A DNA stretch of 64,000 bases. Origin: an uncultured Eubacteriales bacterium (GTDB lineage Bacteria; Bacillota; Clostridia; TANB77; UBA1234). Shown here piece by piece: positions 18,573-26,435 of the stretch (position 1 is the stretch's first letter; the number at the start of each line of letters is the position of its first letter). The stretch is taken from positions 150,644 through 214,643 of the forward strand of contig CASDSU010000031.1 of assembly GCA_949283575.1 (NCBI GenBank). Reading direction: 5' to 3'. Both the position numbers and the translations under genes were made by a program. The notes under the pieces are model-generated. The model had not been told where the DNA came from. It did not search any database and saw nothing but the letters and a program-made list of their open reading frames with translations.

Positions 18573-19301
18573 ATGTCAGGACATTCAAAGTGGAACAATA
18601 TTAAGAATAAGAAAGAAAAATCAGATGCACAAAGAGGAAAAATCTTTACAAAATTAGGTAGAGAGATTCTTGTTGCTGTTAAAGAAGGTGGTCCTGATCC
18701 TGCCGGAAACTCTAAACTTCGTGATGTTATAGCAAAGTGTAAAGCAAATAACATGCCTAACGATAATATAGAAAGAAGTATTAAAAAAGCTGCTGGTGAT
18801 GGAAATACAGCTAATTATGAAGAAATTACATATGAAGGTTATGGTCCAAATGGTGTTGCTGTTATGATTGAAACAATGACAGACAATAGAAATAGAACTG
18901 CAGGAGATGTTAGACATATATTGGATAAATTTGGTGGAAATTTAGGTACAAATGGTAGCGTTAGCTGGATGTTTGATAAAAAAGGAGTAATAGTTATTGA
19001 AAAAGCTTCAACAAAAATTTCTGAAGATGATTTGATGCTTGAAGTGATTGAAGCAGGAGCGGAAAATTTTGAGGTTGATGAAGAATTTTATGAAATAACA
19101 ACGACTCCAGACGATTTTTCAGCAGTTAGAGAATATCTTGAAGGAAAAGGTATTACATACTTAGAGGCAGAAGTAAAAATGGTTCCACAAAATTACATGA
19201 GTCTAGATGAAGAAGGCGCTAGAAAAATGGGACTAATCGTTGAAAAATTAGAGGATTTAGATGATGTGCAAGAGATTTGGCACAATTGGGATGAAGAATA
19301 G
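18573..19301 (+). CDS. yebC: YebC/PmpR/TACO1-family protein
   Basis: 242 residues. The N-terminal MSGHSKWNNIKNKKEKSD and KIFTKLGREI are diagnostic of the family. Older annotation calls these transcription regulators; TACO1 and some bacterial members act on translating ribosomes, so a translation-factor role is plausible. The ATG at 18573 follows GGAGGAATATTG; an in-frame TTG directly before it is less likely. Ten bases separate it from the next small gene. Confidence 0.9.
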   Translation: MSGHSKWNNIKNKKEKSDAQRGKIFTKLGREILVAVKEGGPDPAGNSKLRDVIAKCKANNMPNDNIERSIKKAAGDGNTANYEEITYEGYGPNGVAVMIETMTDNRNRTAGDVRHILDKFGGNLGTNGSVSWMFDKKGVIVIEKASTKISEDDLMLEVIEAGAENFEVDEEFYEITTTPDDFSAVREYLEGKGITYLEAEVKMVPQNYMSLDEEGARKMGLIVEKLEDLDDVQEIWHNWDEE

Positions 19302-19310
19302 GAGTTAAAG

Positions 19311-19619
19311 ATGCTAATAGTAGACTATACAAATACGATTATACTAGTAAGTGTAGTTATGTTTTTCTTAATTATGAATATAATTGGTTTTGTAAAGAAA
19401 AAAGCATGGTTTGTAATGACATCAGTATTACTTAATATTACGATGTTCACACTCCATGTTCTACTTAATGACTCTTTAACGAAGGATGCTTTAATGTTTA
19501 ATACCACAATAGATTTTATCTGTTTGGCAATAAACATACCATTACTTTTAGTTGTAGATGAAATAGAGACTAGACGAGAATTAATAAAAAACGTTTTTGA
19601 AAACAAATATAAAAAGTAA
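19311..19619 (+). CDS. Small membrane protein, unknown function
   Basis: 102 residues. Three hydrophobic stretches (near residues 9-25, 31-52 and 66-82) indicate an integral membrane protein, ending in a charged tail. I recognise no family. It follows yebC closely with a GGAG site and is followed by a terminator, so it probably shares the yebC transcript. Confidence 0.6.
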   Translation: MLIVDYTNTIILVSVVMFFLIMNIIGFVKKKAWFVMTSVLLNITMFTLHVLLNDSLTKDALMFNTTIDFICLAINIPLLLVVDEIETRRELIKNVFENKYKK

Positions 19620-19625
19620 TTTTAG

Positions 19626-19661
19626 AAGCTGCCAAGTAAATATATAAATTGGCAGCTTTTT
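19626..19661 (+). terminator. Terminator of the yebC operon
   Basis: AAGCTGCCAA (19626-19635) pairs perfectly with TTGGCAGCTT (19649-19658), followed by T residues. Confidence 0.85.
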
Positions 19662-19667
19662 GTTACC

Positions 19668-19693
19668 GCACACGAGGGACGTCCACAGTGTGC
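19668..19693. repeat. GGGACG-core palindrome, copy 4 (GCACAC arms)
   Basis: Arms GCACAC (19668-19673) and GTGTGC (19688-19693) flank GAGGGACGTCC. The arm sequence differs completely from copies 1-3 while the core persists. Confidence 0.55.
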
Positions 19694-19718
19694 AAAGTGC
19701 AAAGTAAGGAGGTTTTTT

Positions 19719-20417
19719 ATGGCAGATAAGCATTTATTTTTTGATATGGATGATACTCTTATAAAATGTTCAGGTTATTTTTATGATGTGGAGGATATAG
19801 TAGCTGATAAACTTTTAGAATATACTGATAAATATTCTTTTGCTGAAATAAAAGCGATGTTCAATGCAAAGCAAGTTGAAAACATTGAAGAGCATGGATT
19901 TGGCCCTGATAATTTTAAATTTTCTTTAATGCAAGTAGGAAGCGAAATTGCTGGTTATAGATTTTTTAGTGATGATTTAGCTAGTTTTATAGAGAAAACC
20001 GCTAGAGTACTTTATGATGCACCACTTGAACTTATTGATGGTGTTGAAGAAACACTCGAATATTTACATAATAAAGGGTATGAAATGCATATCATAACTA
20101 AAGGGTCTACAAAAGTTCAAACTGACAGAGTTGAAAGACTTCCTATACGTGAATATTTTAAGAGTTATTATATTGTAAAGCATAAGCTTAAGAGTGATTA
20201 TGAGGAGATTTTAAAAGAGTGTAATTTATCCCCTGATAATTGTTTTATGATTGGAAATAGTCCAAAGGGAGATATTAATGAAGCAAAGCGTGCTGGGTTA
20301 AATACTATATATATTCCAAATGAGCATACATGGAGTCCAGAACATGAAGAAATTAGTGAAGCGTTGCCGAAAACTTTTAAACTTGAAAATATTTCAGAAA
20401 TGAAAAATGTTCTTTAA
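19719..20417 (+). CDS. HAD-superfamily phosphatase
   Basis: 232 residues. Motif I FFDMDDTLI gives nucleophile Asp9 and acid/base Asp11. Motif II is IITKGST, motif III is the lysine region near KHKLKSDYEEI, and motif IV is MIGNSPKGDINEAKRAG. The cap inserted after motif I is the subfamily I helical type. The substrate is not evident. The ATG follows AAGGAGG. It stands as a single gene between a terminator and dtd. Confidence 0.85.
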   Translation: MADKHLFFDMDDTLIKCSGYFYDVEDIVADKLLEYTDKYSFAEIKAMFNAKQVENIEEHGFGPDNFKFSLMQVGSEIAGYRFFSDDLASFIEKTARVLYDAPLELIDGVEETLEYLHNKGYEMHIITKGSTKVQTDRVERLPIREYFKSYYIVKHKLKSDYEEILKECNLSPDNCFMIGNSPKGDINEAKRAGLNTIYIPNEHTWSPEHEEISEALPKTFKLENISEMKNVL

Positions 20418-20500
20418 TATTAAGTGACAATTATAGTTAATTATGATGTATAATTTTGGCATATAACGAAATTTTATAAATAGTAATGAGAGGAGCAAAA

Positions 20501-20959
20501 ATGAAAGCTGTTGTTCAAAGAGTTAGAGATTCAAAACTTGTAATCGATAATGAGTTATATTCGAGCATAGATAATGGACTTTTGGTATTGCTTGGTGTTA
20601 CTCACGGAGATACGGAGAATGATGCAAAAGTTTTAGCAGAGAAGATTTCAAAGCTTAGAATTTTTGAAGATGAAAATGAGAAGATGAATTTATCTGTAAT
20701 GGATGTTAAAGGTTCTCTTCATATAGTTTCACAGTTTACTTTGTATGCAGATTCACATCATGGAAATAGACCTAGTTTTATTAATGCTGCAGAGCCTTCT
20801 AGAGCTAACGAATTGTACGAATATTTTGTTAAGTATTGCAAAGAAAACATTGGAATAAATGTTGCTACTGGTTCGTTTGGAGCTTCGATGCAAGTTTCTT
20901 TCACAAATTGTGGACCAGTTACAATTATTTTAGAATGTGTAGATGGAAAAATTTTATAA
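20501..20959 (+). CDS. dtd: D-aminoacyl-tRNA deacylase
   Basis: 152 residues. It starts MKAVVQRVRDSKLVID and contains SQFTLYAD and NCGPVTIIL, the two active-site segments of Dtd. It frees tRNA from mischarged D-amino acids and glycine in the cytoplasm. The ATG at 20501 is chosen because AGAGGAG lies 6 bases upstream; the in-frame ATG at 20486 contains that ribosome site. tex follows after 15 bases. Confidence 0.93.
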   Translation: MKAVVQRVRDSKLVIDNELYSSIDNGLLVLLGVTHGDTENDAKVLAEKISKLRIFEDENEKMNLSVMDVKGSLHIVSQFTLYADSHHGNRPSFINAAEPSRANELYEYFVKYCKENIGINVATGSFGASMQVSFTNCGPVTIILECVDGKIL

Positions 20960-20974
20960 GAGATAGGAGATAAC

Positions 20975-23122
20975 ATGGATTCAATAAATGAAAAATTAGT
21001 CAAAGAATTTAGTCTTAAACCATTTCAAGTAGAAAACGCAATTAAATTGATTGATGAAGGAAATACAATTCCTTTCATTGCGAGATATAGAAAAGAAGCT
21101 ACTGGAGAGATGAGCGATGAACAACTTCGTGATATGTTTGATAGACTTACATATTTAAGAAATTTGGAGAAGAGAAAAGAAGAAGTTATTCGTTTGATTG
21201 ATGAGCAAGGTAAGCTTGATGAAGAACTTCAAAATAAAATCTTGGCAAGTGAGACTATGACTGAAGTTGAGGATTTATATAGACCTTACAAGCAAAAGAA
21301 GAGAACGAGAGCTACTGTTGCTAAAGAGAAAGGGCTAGAGCCACTTGCGCTTATAATATTTGAACAAACTGAAGTTGTTGATTTGATAGCAAGAGCTACT
21401 GAGTTTATTGATGAAGAAAAAGGAGTAACGTCTGCTGAAGAGGCGATTCAAGGAGCTAAAGATATTGTCGCTGAAATGATTTCGGATGTTGCTGAATATA
21501 GAAAAGAAATTAGAAAAATTATTTATGCCAAAGGATTGATTGCTTCAAAGGCTTCTAAAGAAGAGGAAAAATCGGTTTATGAAATGTATTATGATTATTC
21601 AGAACCAGTAGCAAAAATTCCAAGTCACAGAATTCTTGCGATTAATAGAGGTGAGAAAGAAGAGTTTTTAAAAGTAAAAATTGAAGAAACTGATGAGCCA
21701 ATTATTGAATATTTGAATGGACAAGTTATTATTGAAAATAGTCCATATGTAGATGTACTTAAGGAAGTTGTTGAAGATTCATATAAACGTTTAATTAAGC
21801 CATCTGTTGAAAACGAAGTTAGAGGAGAACTTACTGAAGTTGCTGAAGAGCAAGCTATAAAAGTATTTGGACAAAATGCGAAGAAACTATTGCTACAACC
21901 ACCGCTAAAAGGTTTGACAGTAATGGGATTTGACCCAGCTTACAGGACTGGATGTAAGATTGCAGTAATTGATGAAACTGGTAAGTTATTAGATACAACA
22001 ACTGTATATCCAACAGAACCTCAAAATGATGTTGCGGGTGCTAAGAAAAAATTATTAGAGCTTATAAATGCTCATAAAATAAATATGATTGCGATTGGTA
22101 ATGGTACTGCTTCAAGAGAATCTGAAATGTTTGTTGCTGAAATGATAAAAGAAGTTAAGCATAATATTTATTATGCGATGGTTAGTGAAGCTGGTGCTTC
22201 TGTATATTCAGCTTCAAAACTTGCAACTGAAGAATATCCAGATATTAATGTTTCTTTAAGAGGAGCAATATCAATTGCGAGAAGGCTTCAAGATCCGCTT
22301 GCAGAGCTTGTTAAGATTGATCCAAAGAGCATTGGAGTTGGACAGTATCAACATGATGTAAATCAAAAGAGACTTGAAGAAAGTTTAACAGGTGTTGTTG
22401 AAGATGCAGTTAATAGCATAGGTGTTGATTTGAATACGGCGACACCATCACTTTTAAAATATGTTTCAGGTGTTAGTAAGACTGTTGCAAATAATATTGT
22501 AAAATATAGAGATGAACATGGAAAATTAAAGGATAGAAAAGAATTATTAAAAGTTTCTAAACTTGGTCCAGCAGCGTTTACACAATGTGCAGGTTTCCTT
22601 AGAATTCTTGATGGGAAAAATCCTTTAGATAATACATCAGTGCATCCTGAAAGTTATGAAGCTGCAGAGAAAATTCTTGGAAGTATTGGCTTTGTGCCAA
22701 ACGATTTAAGAGAAAAACTTGGAGAGGTTAAAGCTAAATTGGCAACAATAGTTCCAGAGAAAATTGCAGAAGAGCTTGAAATAGGTGTGCCAACAGTTAA
22801 GGATATAATAAAAGAACTTCAAAAGCCTGGAAGAGATCCTAGAGAGGATATGCCAAAACCAGTACTTCGTAGTGATGTTCTTAAAATGGAAGATCTAACA
22901 GAGGGAATGATACTTACAGGAACTGTTCGTAATGTTATTGATTTCGGTGCGTTTGTTGATATCGGAGTTAAAAATGACGGGTTAGTACATATTTCTGAAC
23001 TTAGCGAAAAATTCGTTAAAAATCCTATGGATGTGGTTTCTGTTGGTGATGTCGTAAAGGTTAGAGTTATAAAGATAGATTTAGAAAAGAAAAAGGTTTC
23101 ATTGTCAATGAAAGGTGTTTAA
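20975..23122 (+). CDS. tex: Tex-family S1 RNA-binding protein
   Basis: 715 residues. N-terminal helical Tex domain, YqgF-like domain beginning TVMGFDPAYRTGCKIAVID, helix-hairpin-helix region (SGVSKTVANNIVKYRDEHG), and a C-terminal S1 domain GTVRNVIDFGAFVDIGVKNDGLVHIS. Known family members bind RNA and transcription complexes. The ATG follows AGATAGGAG. Part of a housekeeping run dtd-tex-ysxC. Confidence 0.93.
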   Translation: MDSINEKLVKEFSLKPFQVENAIKLIDEGNTIPFIARYRKEATGEMSDEQLRDMFDRLTYLRNLEKRKEEVIRLIDEQGKLDEELQNKILASETMTEVEDLYRPYKQKKRTRATVAKEKGLEPLALIIFEQTEVVDLIARATEFIDEEKGVTSAEEAIQGAKDIVAEMISDVAEYRKEIRKIIYAKGLIASKASKEEEKSVYEMYYDYSEPVAKIPSHRILAINRGEKEEFLKVKIEETDEPIIEYLNGQVIIENSPYVDVLKEVVEDSYKRLIKPSVENEVRGELTEVAEEQAIKVFGQNAKKLLLQPPLKGLTVMGFDPAYRTGCKIAVIDETGKLLDTTTVYPTEPQNDVAGAKKKLLELINAHKINMIAIGNGTASRESEMFVAEMIKEVKHNIYYAMVSEAGASVYSASKLATEEYPDINVSLRGAISIARRLQDPLAELVKIDPKSIGVGQYQHDVNQKRLEESLTGVVEDAVNSIGVDLNTATPSLLKYVSGVSKTVANNIVKYRDEHGKLKDRKELLKVSKLGPAAFTQCAGFLRILDGKNPLDNTSVHPESYEAAEKILGSIGFVPNDLREKLGEVKAKLATIVPEKIAEELEIGVPTVKDIIKELQKPGRDPREDMPKPVLRSDVLKMEDLTEGMILTGTVRNVIDFGAFVDIGVKNDGLVHISELSEKFVKNPMDVVSVGDVVKVRVIKIDLEKKKVSLSMKGV

Positions 23123-23166
23123 ATTATTGATTGGGAGGCCGTATATAATAGAAAGGATTGAAAATC

Positions 23167-23757
23167 ATGTTAATAAAAGAACCTAAATTTGAAATTTCAG
23201 TTATGAACAAATCTCAATATCCAAAGAATAAGTTACCACAAATTGTTCTTGCTGGTAAATCAAATGTTGGTAAATCTTCATTTGTAAATTCTCTTTTAAA
23301 TAGAAAAAGTTTAGCTAGAACAAGTAGTGCACCAGGAAAAACAAGACAAATTAATTTTTATAATATGGATGAAAAATTTTATTTTGTAGATTTACCTGGA
23401 TATGGATATTCAGAAATGTCTAAGTCTGAGCAAAAGAAGGTTGGAGATTCAATCGAAACATATTTAAGAAATTCTAAGAATATCAATCTTGTTGTTTTGC
23501 TGGTTGACATTCGTCATAATCCTACAGAAAACGATAGAATGATGATGGATTACATAAAAAGTACAGGACATAGATATATTGTGGTTACGTCAAAAGCTGA
23601 TAAAATAGCAAAGACAAAAGTTCAATCTTATGTTGATAAGATTGCGGAGATTTTAGAAGTAGATAGTGACTTGATTTTTGCCTATTCTTCAGAAACTAAA
23701 TTTAATAGAGATTTAATTTGGGAAGTATTAGAAGAATCTTTATCAATAAGAGATTAA
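23167..23757 (+). CDS. ysxC: Ribosome-biogenesis GTPase YsxC/EngB
   Basis: 196 residues. G1 loop AGKSNVGKSS (residues 29-38), G3 DLPGYGYSEM and G4 TSKADK identify a TrmE-Era-EngA-EngB-class GTPase that helps assemble the large ribosomal subunit. I chose ATG 23167; an in-frame TTG at 23158 is nearer to the GAAAGGA ribosome site and would add three residues. Confidence 0.93.
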   Translation: MLIKEPKFEISVMNKSQYPKNKLPQIVLAGKSNVGKSSFVNSLLNRKSLARTSSAPGKTRQINFYNMDEKFYFVDLPGYGYSEMSKSEQKKVGDSIETYLRNSKNINLVVLLVDIRHNPTENDRMMMDYIKSTGHRYIVVTSKADKIAKTKVQSYVDKIAEILEVDSDLIFAYSSETKFNRDLIWEVLEESLSIRD

Positions 23758-23803
23758 TTTGAAAATTGGGACAGTTTCCATGTAAAAAAACTCCCCTAGT
23801 GCA

Positions 23804-23840
23804 GAAAACCTCTCCCCCGAGTGATGGGGGAGAGGTTTTT
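23804..23840. terminator. Bidirectional terminator between ysxC and the FtsH-like gene
   Basis: AAAACCTCTCCCCC pairs with GGGGGAGAGGTTTT around a 7-base loop, with A and T runs on opposite sides, so it can end transcription from both converging genes. Its GC-rich stem is unlike the AT-rich host terminators and may have come with the FtsH-like gene. Confidence 0.8.
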
Positions 23841-23872
23841 GGTTTGTGAAATGTGTTTGTAAGAAACTGTTC

Positions 23873-25339
23873 TTACGTAGCCGAATCGGTTTTGTCAGGC
23901 TTGGGCTCAATGCCAGCCTCAATATCGGCTGCATCAAGAACCTTCTTGATTTCATTACCGAGCAGGACTTCCTGTTTGAGGAGGGCCTGGGTGAGAGCTT
24001 CGAGCTGGATGCGATGATCTTTGATGATATCAAGAGTCTGGTTGTACAGTCTCTTGAGTTCGGACTGCATAATGACTTCAGAGTCATAGAAGAACTTGTC
24101 AGAACAGAAGCCATTTTCGTCGTCAAAGACGATAGGCCCAAGATTCTCATCCATACCGAGCTGCTGATACATAAGAGCAACGCAAGCGTTTGCACTCAAA
24201 AGGTCAGCAGAAACACCAGTTGTGGTTTCCCCATAGATGACTTTTTCGGCGGCCATACCACCGAGACTGTAGATGATGCTATACTCGAATTCATGCTTGA
24301 AAAGACCATGCTTTTCTTCGCCAGCTTCTTCCTGGGTAAGACCGAGGGAGGCTGCACGAGGCGTGATTTCAACTCGACCCAAGATGTAATCAGGGTTAGA
24401 GTAGTACGCTGCAATGACGTGGCCAGCTTCATGATATGCAGTGGAAATACGCTCTTTTTCAGTGAGCTTGTTATGCATTTCTCCTGCAACCATAGTCAGC
24501 ATGACATCATTGAAATCCTTCGCGGAAATGATGTCGTGACCCTTACGAGCAACATAGAGCATGGTTTCACGAACGATGTATTCGATGTCCTTGGGATACA
24601 TCCCGAAGGTGTTCTTCGCCAGTCTGTCAGTAGAAACATCATCAGCAAGGTTCAACTGATACTTCTTGAAGTAGCTCTTGATGAGTTCTTCACGAGTTTT
24701 CAGCGTGGGAGGTTGCATGGTGATTGTCTTATTCTGACTGAAAGCGTTGGTTTCAAAGTAGAAAGCAGGAACTTTGAAACCGTCAGCAGCAGTGGAAAGG
24801 AACACGATAGCATTCTTGTTCTTCACAATCTTCGAAATGAGATGATTGTGGAAGAACATCATCTGATTCGTGCCGATAGTTTCGACAGCCGAATAATCGT
24901 TGAGCAGAATGATGCATCCGGCAGGCATAGATTCGGCGAGACCAAAAATGAGATCCAAAATCGTCTTAATCTTCTTAGGGAATGCGCCGAATGCAGATAG
25001 ACTCATGGTAATGAGCGGAACACCAGCGGTTTTAGCAAGTGCATTAACGAGAATGGATTTGCCAGAGCCGGGAGCACCGCCAAGGAGGAATCTAGTGTGA
25101 GGACTGAGCAAGGGATCACTTTGGAATTCCTTAATGTTATCAAGGAACTTCAGTGCATCCTGCACAATTTCTCTTTCGCTTTCCATACCGATGAGGTCAT
25201 CGAGGCCGTGAACGAGTTCTTCCGGAAAAGTGACACTTGCATAATATTTTTTCAATCTTGCAATGTCTCTGGAAGCCTTGGCGCCATTCGTGGAATAGCA
25301 GCCGATCAACCGATTACTGGGCTGATGAAACATTTTCAT
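23873..25339 (-). CDS. FtsH-like AAA+ zinc metalloprotease without membrane anchor, atypical Walker B
   Basis: 488 residues. AAA+ domain with Walker A GGAPGSGKS (residues 87-95), then an M41-type protease domain with HEAGH (303-307) and third zinc ligand Asp in GVSADLL (near 379). No transmembrane helix, unlike housekeeping FtsH. Walker B reads CIILLNDYS, so the catalytic Glu after Asp is replaced by Tyr; ATP hydrolysis may be weak or differently organised. GC-richer codon use (many CTC, TCC, ATC) sets it apart from its neighbours. Codon 10 is CGG. The start at 25339 follows AAAGGAGG. Likely a horizontally acquired cytoplasmic protease; substrate unknown. Confidence 0.8.
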   Translation of the reverse strand: MKMFHQPSNRLIGCYSTNGAKASRDIARLKKYYASVTFPEELVHGLDDLIGMESEREIVQDALKFLDNIKEFQSDPLLSPHTRFLLGGAPGSGKSILVNALAKTAGVPLITMSLSAFGAFPKKIKTILDLIFGLAESMPAGCIILLNDYSAVETIGTNQMMFFHNHLISKIVKNKNAIVFLSTAADGFKVPAFYFETNAFSQNKTITMQPPTLKTREELIKSYFKKYQLNLADDVSTDRLAKNTFGMYPKDIEYIVRETMLYVARKGHDIISAKDFNDVMLTMVAGEMHNKLTEKERISTAYHEAGHVIAAYYSNPDYILGRVEITPRAASLGLTQEEAGEEKHGLFKHEFEYSIIYSLGGMAAEKVIYGETTTGVSADLLSANACVALMYQQLGMDENLGPIVFDDENGFCSDKFFYDSEVIMQSELKRLYNQTLDIIKDHRIQLEALTQALLKQEVLLGNEIKKVLDAADIEAGIEPKPDKTDSAT

Positions 25340-25392
25340 AAATGGAATACCTCCTTTATGCGTGTTCTATAAGTGAGATTCGCGACAGGTGT

Positions 25393-25422
25393 ATTATATA
25401 TGCATGAAGTCGTGAATGTCAA
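25393..25422 (-). promoter_or_regulatory. Near-consensus promoter of the FtsH-like gene
   Basis: On the minus strand TTGACA (plus 25422-25417), 18-base spacer, TATAAT (25398-25393). A consensus sigma-A promoter, stronger than typical host promoters in this window. Confidence 0.65.
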
Positions 25423-25447
25423 TGGTAAAAGGTGGTATGAAAATAGC

Positions 25448-25500
25448 TTGACAATATAATTATTGTTGATGTATAGTTGTACTAGTACAAATAGTACAAT
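25448..25500 (+). promoter_or_regulatory. ABC operon promoter with GntR/YtrA-type operator
   Basis: TTGACA (25448-25453), 18-base spacer and TATAGT (25472-25477). The perfect palindrome TTGTACTAGTACAA (25477-25490) covers the start region and a further half-site ATAGTACAAT follows. The operon encodes a GntR/YtrA-like repressor (28377), so autorepression is likely. Confidence 0.6.
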
Positions 25501-25538
25501 GCAGAATAAAAATAATACCACAAAGGGGAGTGAATTCT

Positions 25539-26435
25539 ATGATTCAAATAGCAGGGCTTACAAAAAGCTTTGGTAAGACTAATGTATTAGAAAATCTCAA
25601 TTGTACGATAAAAACAGGATGTATATATGGTCTTATCGGAGCTAATGGTGCTGGTAAATCAACTTTAATGAGAATAATAACAGGTATTTATCAAAAAGAT
25701 GCAGGTTCAATAATTGTTGATGGAAAAGAATTGGTTGATGAAGCAGAGCTAAAAGAAAAAATTGTTTATGTTCCAGATGATTTGTATTTTTTCAAAAATT
25801 ATACAATAAAAGGAATGATAACATTTTACAAATGCATGTACTCAAAATTTGATGAATTGTATGCAAACAAATTATTTGAATTACTAAAATTAGATAAAAC
25901 TAAAAAAATTGAAACATTTTCAAAAGGTATGAAAAGGCAAACAGCTTTGGTTTTAGCTCTTTCAACGAATGCTGAATATATGTTCTTTGATGAGACTTTT
26001 GATGGAATCGATCCAGTTGTAAGAAATCTTATAAAAAGAATAATTGCTGAAAAGATGGAAGATAAAGGGTGTACAATAATTGTATCTAGCCACAACCTAA
26101 GAGAACTAGAAGATATATGTGATAATTTAGGTCTTCTTTACAAAGGTGGAATTTTATTTGAAAGTGATGTTGATACATTAAAAACAAATATGTTTAAAAT
26201 TCAAATATCTTTAGGAAAAGAATTTTCAAAAGAGAATTTCAAAGATTTTAAAGTATTAAGCTTTAAGAAAAATGGAAGTGTTGCCACAGTTATAATAGAA
26301 GGTGAAAAAGAAAAATGCGAAGAAAAAATAAAAGAAATGAAACCAATAATATTAGATTTTCTTCCATTAACTTTAGAAGAAATATTTATATATCAAATGG
26401 AGGTGTTAGGATATGAGTTTAACCAAATTATTTAA
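25539..26435 (+). CDS. ABC transporter ATP-binding protein (ABC-2 type exporter)
   Basis: 298 residues. Walker A GANGAGKST, signature FSKGMKRQ (a variant of LSGGQ) and Walker B MFFDET. It energises the adjacent ABC-2 permease. Such YtrB-like pairs with a YtrA-type GntR regulator respond to cell-wall or peptide stress in Firmicutes, but the substrate is not visible here. ATG 25539 follows AAAGGGGAG at 8 bases. The 3' end overlaps the permease by 23 bases, indicating translational coupling. Confidence 0.88.
   Translation: MIQIAGLTKSFGKTNVLENLNCTIKTGCIYGLIGANGAGKSTLMRIITGIYQKDAGSIIVDGKELVDEAELKEKIVYVPDDLYFFKNYTIKGMITFYKCMYSKFDELYANKLFELLKLDKTKKIETFSKGMKRQTALVLALSTNAEYMFFDETFDGIDPVVRNLIKRIIAEKMEDKGCTIIVSSHNLRELEDICDNLGLLYKGGILFESDVDTLKTNMFKIQISLGKEFSKENFKDFKVLSFKKNGSVATVIIEGEKEKCEEKIKEMKPIILDFLPLTLEEIFIYQMEVLGYEFNQII

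Noticed and set aside
23846..25000. 384-codon plus-strand open frame
   Set aside because: Antisense to the FtsH-like gene, which carries Walker A, HEAGH, promoter and ribosome site.
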